A stretch of 64,000 nt of DNA from Bacteroidia bacterium (GTDB lineage: Bacteria; Bacteroidota; Bacteroidia; Flavobacteriales_E; Vicingaceae), in NCBI GenBank assembly GCA_030433355.1, contig JAUIMG010000012.1, positions 1 to 64,000 on the forward strand. The letters are read 5' to 3'. Below are positions 45,501 through 52,366 of the stretch, piece by piece. The notes beneath the pieces are model-generated. The model had not been told where the DNA came from. It saw only the letters and a list, made by a program, of their open reading frames with translations, and ran no database searches. Within the stretch, counting starts at the first letter, position 1, and each line of letters begins with the position of its first letter. Position numbers and translations under genes: made by a program.

Positions 45501-46909
45501 CTGTTTTACTCACTGCCATGGCAGCTGCTTTAGGGTTTTTACCCATGGCAATTTCTACCAATGCGGGTGCAGAAGTACAACGACCTTTAGCAACAGTGGT
45601 AGTAGGAGGTATTATGACTTCTACATTACTTACCCTAGTGGTGTTGCCTATTTTATATGCAATGCTTTTACAATGGACTAATCGTTCTTCGCTTAAAAAG
45701 GGCTTGGGAAGTACTGCAGCAATGCTATCGCTAGGATTTTTATTGTCATTCTCCTCTGAAAGTAAAGCGCAAAATCAGGTGGTTTATAGCTTGGAAGAGC
45801 TGAAAAGTATGTGTGTAGAAAACAACATCTCCTTAAGGACATCTTCACTTCAAGTAGATGAATCTAAAGCTTTAATAAACAGTTCTTTAAATTTTGATAA
45901 AACAGGAGTTTATTATGGCTATGATGAGAATAATTTAGCGATTAACGATGAGCCAATTTCTGTTTGGGGTGTAGAACAGACTTTTCAATTTCCTACATTA
46001 TATTTTAGTGGAAAAAAGGTAAAAAAATCTGCCTATTTGATGCAAAACAAGCAGCATCAATTGAAGAAGTTGCAAATAGAACAGCAATTACTAACTGCTT
46101 ATCAAAATCTATTGTTTCAACAAGAGAAATTAGAGCGAATTACTTATTTAGATAGTATTTACAGAGCATTTTCTGATGCTACGGCCAAGAGCTTTGAATA
46201 TGGAAAAACAAGCTATTTGCAAAAGTTAACCGCCTCTTCTAAAATGCAAGCTTTTGAAATAGAGGTAAAAAAGGCAGAAGAAGAGATTGAACAAGCTAGA
46301 TATGCTTTAAAGGCTTTGGTGTTAATGCCAACAGATAGTTTTAAGGTTAGTGGATCTTGGAATAAGTTGCCCTTAAACGCGCTAAAGGTTGAAAATCACC
46401 CCATGATGAGTGTTTATGAACAGCGCATAGCAATGATGCAGAGCGAGTATAGCTATGCTAAGCAGCAGCTATTACCCGATTTAAGTCTCAACTATTTCCA
46501 AGGGACAAACGCTGGATTAAATGAAAATCTTATAGGATATCAATTTGGCTTAAAGATTCCGCTATTATTTAGTGGACAATCTTCCCAAATTAAAGCTGCC
46601 AATATTAGCAGAGATATCATAGAAACAGAGGCGCAACAGTTTGAGATAGAGCTTAAAAGCAAGCAGGAAAAGCTTTTGAGTCAATTGCGACAACATCATA
46701 AAGCACTAGTGTATTATGAAGACACAGGACTGTCCTTAGCAAAAGAGATTGCTATAGCTGCAAAAAAGAGCTATCAAGCAGGGGAGATTAACTTTTTTCG
46801 CTATTTGGAAAGCGAGGAAGAAGCAATGAAAATTGAATTGAATTATTTAACAGAAATGCATGCTTACAACCAAACGGTAGTTAAGCTAAACTATTTAATG
46901 AACGATTAA
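42578..46909 (+). CDS. Heavy-metal RND efflux pump fused to a TolC-like outer-membrane domain
   Basis: 1443 residues. Residues 1-1040 are a CusA/CzcA-type (HME) RND transporter: twelve membrane helices, 'NLPIGAVPDITNNQVQV', and the TM4 proton-relay block GAIDFGIIVDGAVIIVEYI in which Asp400, Asp406 and Glu413 fall at the places of CzcA D402, D408 and E415. From about residue 1064 a second signal-like helix (LSLGFLLSFSSESKAQNQ) leads into a TolC-type outer-membrane efflux domain ('YSLEELKSMCVENNISLRTSSLQVDES', 'SYAKQQLLPDLSLNYFQG', 'YQAGEINFFRYLESEEE'). Such fusions occur in Bacteroidota. Exports divalent or monovalent heavy metals; which metal is not determinable. Adaptor gene follows one base later. 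Confidence 0.93.
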   Translation: MLSRIIYFSVNNKFIVFLLVGLMAALGVNSLVNLPIGAVPDITNNQVQVITTSNSLSTAEMEKYISYPIELEMANLPGVKEIRSTSKFGLSVVTVVFKDDLGTYLPRQLIAEKIQAASENIPAAYGKPAMGPISTGLGEIFQYILDVEEGYEDRYDPMDLRSIQDWIVKRQLTGIEGVVEVNTWGGYLKQYEVAITTHRLNALEISIQEVFDALENNNSVTGAGYIEKQEQSYFIRGEGLLSSIEDIENILVKNRDGLPVLIKDVAKVQFGYANRFGAITANGEGEKVMGQVMMLKGANPKAVIDAVKERVEEIGKSLPEGVIINPVLDRSELIDRTTFTISENLIFGCLIVIFVVVLLLGNWRSGLVVASVIPLSLLFALNMMYLFGIDANLMSLGAIDFGIIVDGAVIIVEYISFQLVKRNKKELSSPTKAEMDALSIQSSSKMMNSAFFGQLIILIVFIPILSLEGVEGKMFIPMALVFGFAIIGAMLLCLTYLPAASASFIKASGSKRSFSDKLISRLNIYQERTLNWGLANKNKVLLLCGALLVLTGLVFSRMGAEFVPTLDEGDFVIQPILKTGTSLSETIKMTSEIEKILIKKFPEVKQIVTRIGAAEVPTDPMSLEETDVIITLKDKSEWTTAETKDGLAEAFKEAIEVLGIGVEFTQPIEMRFNELITGVRSDIAIKLFGNNLEILDAKAQEIKALLEGMDGIGDLVVDKTAGLPQIQVKYNRQKLARYGLNVSELNDWLALSYAGKKAGVVFEEEERYDLVLRLAESQRNDITAIKSLYVDLPDGGRVPLEEVADIQISTGAAKISRENTRRRVVVAINVRNRDLQSLVEEIQAKLGAELDLPAGYNLTYGGQFENLNSAKSRLAWAVPLSLLLIFSMLYFAFGSWKEALLVFTAIPLSAIGGVFLLYLRDMPFSISAGIGFIALFGIAVLNGIVLIEHFKSIQEKFADNYDQLVIQGSKDRLRAVLLTAMAAALGFLPMAISTNAGAEVQRPLATVVVGGIMTSTLLTLVVLPILYAMLLQWTNRSSLKKGLGSTAAMLSLGFLLSFSSESKAQNQVVYSLEELKSMCVENNISLRTSSLQVDESKALINSSLNFDKTGVYYGYDENNLAINDEPISVWGVEQTFQFPTLYFSGKKVKKSAYLMQNKQHQLKKLQIEQQLLTAYQNLLFQQEKLERITYLDSIYRAFSDATAKSFEYGKTSYLQKLTASSKMQAFEIEVKKAEEEIEQARYALKALVLMPTDSFKVSGSWNKLPLNALKVENHPMMSVYEQRIAMMQSEYSYAKQQLLPDLSLNYFQGTNAGLNENLIGYQFGLKIPLLFSGQSSQIKAANISRDIIETEAQQFEIELKSKQEKLLSQLRQHHKALVYYEDTGLSLAKEIAIAAKKSYQAGEINFFRYLESEEEAMKIELNYLTEMHAYNQTVVKLNYLMND

Positions 46910-46910
46910 T

Positions 46911-48044
46911 ATGAAAAAGAATATAATAATTGCCCTAAGTGTTATCCTAAGCTTGGGAGCTTGTGGAGAGGTAGAGCAGAGTGGAGAAGAGCTTAGCCAA
47001 AATTCGGCCCAAATTGTAATAACAAAAGCTGCTTTTAAAGGAGCAGAAATGGAGTTGGTAGAGATGGAAGCAGCGATAGAGAAGCAAATGGTGGAATGTA
47101 CGGGAACTATAGATGCACCGCCACAAAATAGAGCTTCTATTAGCAACTTCTTAGGAGGTTACGTACAAGAAAATCCAATGTTGGTAGGTGATAAAGTAAA
47201 GAAGGGACAGTTGATATTAAAACTTACTAATCCTGACTTTATTCAATTGCAAGAGAGTTATTTGGCCATAAAAGCTCAATTGGAGTATAGCAGCCAAGCC
47301 TATGAGCGACAAAAAAAGCTTTTTGGTGATAGCATTAGTTCTGCAGAGAATTATCAGCAAGCGAAGAGCGATTTTGAAGTGCAATCTGCTAAACTAAGTG
47401 CCTTGAAGCAAAAATTAGAGCTTTTAGATGTGAATACGGCAGCTTTAACCGCAAACACGATGAAGTCTACTGTGATGATTTATGCACCTATTGATGGTAT
47501 AATTTCTAAGGTAAATACCCAATTGGGTTCTTATGTATCGCCACAAACAGTAATGTTGGAAATCATTGATGGAACTCATTTACATTTAGAATTAGAGGTA
47601 TATGAAAAAGATATCGCTAAGATTAAGAAGGAACAAAGGATTTATTTTAGCATAGCAGATGTTGGAGATGAAATTATGGAAGGAGAAGTGCATTTGATAG
47701 GCAATACTGTAGATGCAGAGCGAAGAACTGTGAAAGTACATGGACATGTCCCAGATTCTTTAGTTTCAGACTTAAGGGTTGGGATGTTTGTTTCTGCAGC
47801 AATTGAAATTTCTAGGGATAGTGTATGGAAATATCCTGTAGGATCCTTGAATAAGAAAGACGGACATTGGAGAGCCTTGCGAATAATAGAAGAAACGGAG
47901 GAGGAATATATCTGTGAGGAGATAAATTTGGGAGATGTTGAAGAAAATGCGCTAGATTATTACAGTAAAGAGAGAACTTCTAATAAACTAATTAAAGGGG
48001 CTTACCATTATATTGGCAAGGAAGCAGATAATGGAGATCATTAG
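46911..48044 (+). CDS. Periplasmic adaptor lipoprotein of the RND pump (CusB/CzcB-like)
   Basis: 377 residues, starting one base after the pump gene. Lipoprotein signal (IIIALSVILSLGACGE, Cys at 19). Membrane-fusion layout: half-barrel and lipoyl strands 'CTGTIDAPPQNRASISNFLGGYVQENPMLVGDKVKKGQLILKLTNPDFIQLQ', helical hairpin ('KAQLEYSSQAYERQKKLFGDSISSAENYQQAKSDFEVQ'), return lipoyl strand 'VMIYAPIDGIISKVNTQLGSYVSPQTVMLEIIDGTHLHLEL', then beta-barrel. Links inner-membrane pump to the fused TolC domain. Confidence 0.92.
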   Translation: MKKNIIIALSVILSLGACGEVEQSGEELSQNSAQIVITKAAFKGAEMELVEMEAAIEKQMVECTGTIDAPPQNRASISNFLGGYVQENPMLVGDKVKKGQLILKLTNPDFIQLQESYLAIKAQLEYSSQAYERQKKLFGDSISSAENYQQAKSDFEVQSAKLSALKQKLELLDVNTAALTANTMKSTVMIYAPIDGIISKVNTQLGSYVSPQTVMLEIIDGTHLHLELEVYEKDIAKIKKEQRIYFSIADVGDEIMEGEVHLIGNTVDAERRTVKVHGHVPDSLVSDLRVGMFVSAAIEISRDSVWKYPVGSLNKKDGHWRALRIIEETEEEYICEEINLGDVEENALDYYSKERTSNKLIKGAYHYIGKEADNGDH

Positions 48045-48448
48045 CGCCATTTGTAAGTAGAACGAGCTACTAACCTTGGTTTTCCTTGCTTGTAAATAGG
48101 ATTTTGTAGCTTGTTTGCTTGCTGACTTTCTATTGCAATCTCTTTTTGGATCTTTTTCTGACTAGCTATTTGGGCCTTTATATGGAAAATATGAAGAAAA
48201 AGTAAGCTATAAGTTGGTAGCATTAAAAGCGAAATTGCTAGGAAAGGAATTAAGAATTGAGCGTTGAAAAGCATAGCGACCAGGTATAAACTATGCACAA
48301 AAGCTAGAAAGAGAAAAAACTTATAGTATTTAGCATAGCGTATTTGGTAGATTTCATATTCTTTAATCACCATCATCATAAGAATAAATGCTGGGAGTAT
48401 AAATAGGATGGAAAGAATAAGAGAGATATTTAAGATTATTTCTATCAC
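48041..48448 (-). CDS. Small membrane protein, unknown function
   Basis: 135 residues. Three hydrophobic segments: about 1-25, 41-60 and 66-90 ('FFLFLAFVHSLYLVAMLFNAQFLIPFLAISLLMLPTYSLLFL'), then a charged tail rich in Gln/Lys/Arg. No family recognised. Stop overlaps that of the convergent adaptor gene by 4 bases. It marks the left edge of the accessory block. Confidence 0.65.
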   Translation of the reverse strand: MIEIILNISLILSILFILPAFILMMMVIKEYEIYQIRYAKYYKFFLFLAFVHSLYLVAMLFNAQFLIPFLAISLLMLPTYSLLFLHIFHIKAQIASQKKIQKEIAIESQQANKLQNPIYKQGKPRLVARSTYKWR

Positions 48449-48521
48449 AATTTAAAAGTAAATGTTTTGTAAGAAATAGCATGCAAGGGTAGTATTTAAA
48501 ATATACTATTTAACATAATAT

Positions 48522-48858
48522 TAATTATAGGACAAAAGCAGGATTTTCTGTAATTCAGCAACAAGCTGAATTTATACATAAAATCAGATATTGCGACAAA
48601 CGACAGTTTGTTCAATATCGACAGATATTATGTTAAAGAAAATACTGCGCTTATTCAAAAGTCATTTTGATCTCTATGCTTTTGTCAACTATAATGATAT
48701 TATGTCTGCAATCCATTTAAGCTTTTGTAAGCTTTGCTTTCAGCAAAACCAACAAATGCTAAAATTCTACTTGTCCCGACTTTTTCAATCGGGATAAATA
48801 GTGCACACTACCAACCCAATCGTACTAATGAACATTCTACACTTTTGTCCTATAATTA
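48522..48858. repeat. 337-bp segment with perfect 17-bp terminal inverted repeats
   Basis: TAATTATAGGACAAAAG at 48522-48538 is exactly inverted at 48842-48858. Flanks are also related (ACATAA beside both ends). No transposase is encoded inside, so it has the shape of a MITE-like element or a rearranged repeat pair. No clear target-site duplication could be found by eye. Confidence 0.6.
48524..48554 (+). repeat. 31-nt dispersed repeat, left copy
   Basis: ATTATAGGACAAAAGCAGG followed by ATTTTCTGTAAT; 30 of 31 bases match the copy at 59041-59071 in the same orientation. Both copies follow a TTTAACATAA box and precede, at differing distance, a TTTAYACATAA segment; in this copy an 8-bp hairpin (48552-48572) fills the space between. 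Confidence 0.8.
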
Positions 48859-49277
48859 GTCGTTATGTCTCCGCCCGTTTGGCTAACGGGTCTTCGCCTA
48901 CGGTAAATAACCGCTCAAATTGATTTAATTTTCTTTTTGCCGCCCCAAGGTTTTTCTGCCAACGCTAAGCAAAAGAGTTTTCATCTTTTATTCCGCTAAA
49001 GCTCCAAAAAAGATTTCAAACACATTTGCTTTTTTCTAACGCTTTTTTCAAATTCTAGTGTGTCTAGAATTGCGTAGAATTATTCAGCTGTACATTTACT
49101 CGAAATACTTCGAAATTTTAAGATTTTTAAAATCGGTCATAGCCTTTTTAAAAAGCTATCGCTTTGGGAACTCCGAATAAATTATAGTCTTAAGTTAAAC
49201 CTATAATTTATTATCTTTTTTCCTTTGATGAAAAAAGAAACAAAAAAATCAAGAAAAAACAAAGCTGCCACGCTCTC

Positions 49278-49370
49278 TTTGTGGCTTGTGTGCCGTTCGA
49301 ACGGCACACCGTTTTGTAAAACAAAACGAAAACCAATCCAAGGACGATTGCTATTCGTTTTAGCCACAAA
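49278..49370. other. Branched palindromic element (three-way junction potential)
   Basis: Outer stem TTTGTGGCT (49278-49286) with AGCCACAAA (49362-49370); inside it a perfect 22-nt palindrome centred on TTCGAA (49288-49309); then AAAACGAA (49323-49330) with TTCGTTTT (49354-49361), directly stacked on the outer stem. A competing hairpin GTTTTG/CAAAAC sits at 49311-49327. No gene covers it. Could be a structured RNA, a folded single-stranded recombination site or a dispersed repeat unit. Confidence 0.55.
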
Positions 49371-49551
49371 TTCACGCCACCGCCGTCTCGCTGTTTTTTC
49401 CTGCCCTCGCTCTTTACATTTCGTTATTTAACATAATGTTTAAACTTAAATAATGGGGTTTAACTAAGTATATAACTATTTTGATATATTTCTTATTGGT
49501 TTAGGCAACCTTTAGAAATAACTACGTCATATTATTGTAAAGATATTTAAG

Positions 49552-49636
49552 ATAGATATGGCAGAGTGGTCGAATGCAGCCGTTTGAAAAGCGGTAATAC
49601 TGAAAGGTATCGGGGGTTCGAATCCCTCTTTCTCCG
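49552..49636 (+). tRNA. tRNA-Ser-like gene with degenerate features
   Basis: Type II tRNA shape: D arm GCAGAGTGGTCGAATGC, anticodon arm GCCGT-TTGAAAA-GCGGT, long variable arm ATAC/GTAT, and a good T arm GGGGG-TTCGAAT-CCCTC, closest to tRNA-Ser(UGA). Two defects: the 5' acceptor strand ATAGATA pairs at only four of seven positions with the 3' strand TTTCTCC (GGAGAAA expected), and one base appears missing in the anticodon arm, so the best-paired loop would read GAA instead of UGA. CCA is not encoded. It may be a pseudo-tRNA left by integration, or a functional but divergent gene. Confidence 0.55.
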
Positions 49637-49638
49637 CA

Positions 49639-49677
49639 AGTGCTTCGTGCACTATAGAGCTCGTTTATACGAGCTCT
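49639..49677. terminator. Two adjacent hairpins behind the tRNA-like gene
   Basis: Perfect stems AGTGC/GCACT (49639-49653) and AGAGCTCG/CGAGCTCT (49656-49677), two bases apart. The second is strong but followed only by a weak T stretch (TCGTTGGTTTAAT). It could end transcripts from either side: the tRNA on the plus strand and the four-gene operon on the minus strand. Confidence 0.55.
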
Positions 49678-49703
49678 CGTTGGTTTAATATAAATCTTCC
49701 TTA

Positions 49704-50135
49704 TTATTTTATAGTCACCACTACTCTATCAAAAGCATATTCACTCAACTTCTCTATTCCTTTTCTAAATATCTTTATTTCCCAATTAGAAAAATGCTTA
49801 AATCGTTCTTCCTGTTCATTATCAAAAAAGATATAATTATCAGGTTCGGCAAATACTTTTGAAGGAATTAGATAAATTGTTGGTTCTATCCCTTCTAATA
49901 ATATTACTAAAGCAACAAATAGGTTGTCAGGTAATTCGTAATTCCAATCAGATTTTGGGATTTTTACCTTTTTATCTCTGCGAGGAACTGTTAAATCAAG
50001 AATTCTTTCATCAAGTTGGTAAACTTTACCTGATTGACTTGTAATTGAAAAACGACTTATCTCCTTTTTCGAAATATGTAATTTAGTTGTTGTTAGAACT
50101 TTCTCTATAACATAATTAGTCTGTAAAGATGGCAT
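49704..50135 (-). CDS. Hypothetical protein, fourth gene of the candidate defence operon
   Basis: 143 residues, no signal peptide or membrane segment. Alternating beta-strands in 'SRFSITSQSGKVYQLDERILDLTVPRRDKKVKIPKSDWNYELPDNLFVALVILLEG' and 'YLIPSKVFAEPDNYIFFDNEQEERFKHFSNWEIKIF' suggest a small alpha/beta fold, possibly an immunity-type or sensor module, but no family was recognised. Its ATG follows the NdpA-like stop codon with no bases between, so translation must be coupled to that gene. Confidence 0.75.
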   Translation of the reverse strand: MPSLQTNYVIEKVLTTTKLHISKKEISRFSITSQSGKVYQLDERILDLTVPRRDKKVKIPKSDWNYELPDNLFVALVILLEGIEPTIYLIPSKVFAEPDNYIFFDNEQEERFKHFSNWEIKIFRKGIEKLSEYAFDRVVVTIK

Positions 50136-51188
50136 TTAACTTTCTTTTTCAAAAAATAACTTGTAATAGCTTAAATCTTTATTTTCGTCATAGCCTCTTT
50201 CAATTCTATCCTGACTACCATGAATATAAACATGAAAGCTTTTATCCAATTTTAGAACACTTCTCGTTCTTTTCTTTCTGTCTTTAACAGCTAAGGAAGA
50301 TATATCAAAATCGTCAACAGTTTGTATTTCATTATTTTTTTCAAATTCAGTTTTATAATCTTTGAATGAGCTAATCAATTCAGGTCTAACTATTACCTCT
50401 GATTCAAATTGGTGTTCATCAAAATTTTCATTACTGTCAAAATACTCCATTGCTTTATTAACTAAAACCACTTGCTCTCTTTTATCAATTTCATTCTTAT
50501 TCTTGAACGAATCTTCACAGAACCCTTTATATACGTCAATGTAGTTTTTTGTATGATAAAACTCATCTTCTCTAGGCTTAATTTTTAGGAAGTCCTTCCA
50601 ATATTGAGCCTCATTACCCTTTCCGCTGCTCATAACGTCAACTATTGAAACAACATAGCCTTTTTCCTTTTCGGAATTAAAGACTAAACAACCTTTATCA
50701 AGTCTGTTTATATTGATTCCTTTTTGGCTGCCTATTTCATAATTGTTATTTTTTTCAAAAACTTGTAAGAAGGTTTCTTTATTTTCTGATTTAAACAACC
50801 CTATTGCATTTACAATTTCATCATCTATGATGCAATTGCTAAAAAAAGCAACATAAAATTCACCACCTTTGATTTTAGGATGGTCAGATTTAGAATACAA
50901 CCTTTCAGCAATATCTATTGAACGTTCTAAAAGAACAGAACTGTTTGAATCGAAAATTTCATTTGAATAATGAAACAAATCATTTCTTTCAAGATCTGAT
51001 TCATGATTAAAATTATGAAGTGTATTTGAAGTTTTAAATGGGTTTAAAAAATATGTTAGAAGTAACTGTTTTACAGAATCATCCAATTCTAAAAATCGTT
51101 CAGACTGATTAACTCCTTCTTCTCTTAATTTATTACCTACTTTATGAACTATAATTTTTTCTAACTCTACTTGAGTAAAATCAAACAT
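50136..51188 (-). CDS. Nucleoid-associated protein, NdpA/NA37 family
   Basis: 350 residues, the full family length. Recognised by 'LEKIIVHKVGNKLREEGVNQSERFLELDDSVKQLLLTYFLNPFK', 'IAERLYSKSDHPKIKGGEFYVAFFSNCIIDDEIVNAIGLFKSENKETFLQV', 'INRLDKGCLVFNSEKEKGYVVSIVDVMSSG' and the C-terminal 'SVLKLDKSFHVYIHGSQDRIERGYDENKDLSYYKLFFE' (PF04245). NdpA/YejK binds DNA non-specifically; its role is poorly defined. Here it is the third gene of a tight operon with a nuclease-like protein, eight bases after the 388-aa gene, which suggests a DNA-sensing or DNA-binding job for the system. Confidence 0.9.
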   Translation of the reverse strand: MFDFTQVELEKIIVHKVGNKLREEGVNQSERFLELDDSVKQLLLTYFLNPFKTSNTLHNFNHESDLERNDLFHYSNEIFDSNSSVLLERSIDIAERLYSKSDHPKIKGGEFYVAFFSNCIIDDEIVNAIGLFKSENKETFLQVFEKNNNYEIGSQKGININRLDKGCLVFNSEKEKGYVVSIVDVMSSGKGNEAQYWKDFLKIKPREDEFYHTKNYIDVYKGFCEDSFKNKNEIDKREQVVLVNKAMEYFDSNENFDEHQFESEVIVRPELISSFKDYKTEFEKNNEIQTVDDFDISSLAVKDRKKRTRSVLKLDKSFHVYIHGSQDRIERGYDENKDLSYYKLFFEKES

Positions 51189-51196
51189 ATTTTTAA

Positions 51197-52363
51197 CTAT
51201 TGTGGTGGTGTATACTGTTTAGAAAAATTTTGAAATTTAAATAATCTATATTGTTCAAGTTTCATTTTTTCAAATTCTTTCAAGAGAAATTTGCTAACTG
51301 CAACTTTACTTACATGCGAATACTCCCTATTTAATCTAACTGAATAAATATCGACCTCAAACTCAATATTTATGCTTTGTTTGTTAAAATATTTCGGGAA
51401 ACCAAAACTAATAACACAACTTCCCTCAGCTGCATGATAAGAAAACTTATATTCTGCTTTCATTTCTGCAAAGACAAAATACCTATGGTATGATTTATCT
51501 TCTACGAAGATAGTTTTATGAAGGCTTTCTCCCTTTAATTTTAGGTCTAAAACATTGCCATCATTCATCCAAACTATATCGTCAGGAATATCATCTTCGC
51601 CTTCATCAGGGCCGAAATCTAAATCTTTTATTTTTTCAAAATCAAAAACATCTGAACTTGAATCACCAGTTAGTTTCCAAAAGAAAGCTATTCTTTCTTC
51701 ATTAGTAAAATTTTTGAAAAGAATTTTTTCAATTATCGCTTTAGGCTCTACGTAGCCCTTTTCTTTGAAGGTTTTTTCAACTTTCTTAGCAACCTTATTA
51801 GCAACAACTTTCGTTTCAGGAGCAGTATAACTTATTTGTATATCGACTTTATCCCCTGACCGTACCTTCTCAAACTCGATTTTACCTTTATGTTCACTCT
51901 TAGTTACGTACCAACTTTTAGTAAAATCAGTTCTTACAACCTTATATTTAAGTTGAATCTTTTCATTATTTGAGCCTTTTACTTCTACAAAATTCGGATT
52001 ACCAACAATTTTATATTTTTCTCTATCTATATCTATTAAGTCAGCAAGTTTAAAGTTATCAGGAATAGCATTAATTAACTTAACGCTTGACTCAGTATTC
52101 CATGGTAAAGTCCTTGTGAAAACCTTCTCGTTATCTTCTCTTGTTTGTAATCTGTCTTTTAAATCATCAAATTCTATTGGACTTAACAAAGTAGTAACGG
52201 CTAAATGGTAATATGAACTCTTATCATTATCAGCAACATAAACCCCTCTCTTTCTAAGCACTTTTTTCACATCGGTCGATCTTATAGTTGAATCTTTAAC
52301 TAATTCTCTTAGAGAGTCTCCATAAGGTAAAAAACGGTCAATATATTCAGGTAGTAATTCCAT
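51197..52363 (-). CDS. Unknown protein, second gene of the candidate defence operon
   Basis: 388 residues, soluble. The N-terminal 100 residues look like a small helical, possibly DNA-binding region with 'LPYGDSLRELVKDSTIRSTDVKKVLRKRGVYVADNDKSSYYHLAVTTLLSPIEFDDLKD'. The middle (about 105-215) is beta-rich and charged; an acidic loop 'GPDEGEDDIPDDIV' (near 253-266) precedes a C-terminal beta domain ending in a helix. I cannot name the family; from memory the layout recalls the second protein of two-gene GAPS4-type defence systems, unverified. Starts three bases after the nuclease-like gene and belongs to the same transcript. Confidence 0.75.
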   Translation of the reverse strand: MELLPEYIDRFLPYGDSLRELVKDSTIRSTDVKKVLRKRGVYVADNDKSSYYHLAVTTLLSPIEFDDLKDRLQTREDNEKVFTRTLPWNTESSVKLINAIPDNFKLADLIDIDREKYKIVGNPNFVEVKGSNNEKIQLKYKVVRTDFTKSWYVTKSEHKGKIEFEKVRSGDKVDIQISYTAPETKVVANKVAKKVEKTFKEKGYVEPKAIIEKILFKNFTNEERIAFFWKLTGDSSSDVFDFEKIKDLDFGPDEGEDDIPDDIVWMNDGNVLDLKLKGESLHKTIFVEDKSYHRYFVFAEMKAEYKFSYHAAEGSCVISFGFPKYFNKQSINIEFEVDIYSVRLNREYSHVSKVAVSKFLLKEFEKMKLEQYRLFKFQNFSKQYTPPQ

Positions 52364-52366
52364 AGC

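Larger units (their letters stand above)
48449..49551. other. Gene-poor, repeat-rich intergenic region
   Basis: About 1.1 kb with no convincing gene: the open frames here are short, low in complexity and have no start context. It holds inverted and direct repeat copies (48522-48858), a CCCGTT/AACGGG hairpin near 48874, AT-rich stretches, the branched palindrome at 49278-49370 and a GTTATTTAACATAA box (49423-49436) that also occurs at 59018. Confidence 0.75.

Noticed and set aside
48591-48797. 68-codon open frame in the repeat-rich gap
   Set aside because: Overlaps repeat sequence, odd composition with many Cys/Phe, no start context; judged chance.
49182-49431. Open frames on both strands over the branched palindrome
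   Set aside because: They exist on both strands because the DNA is palindromic; no coding character.
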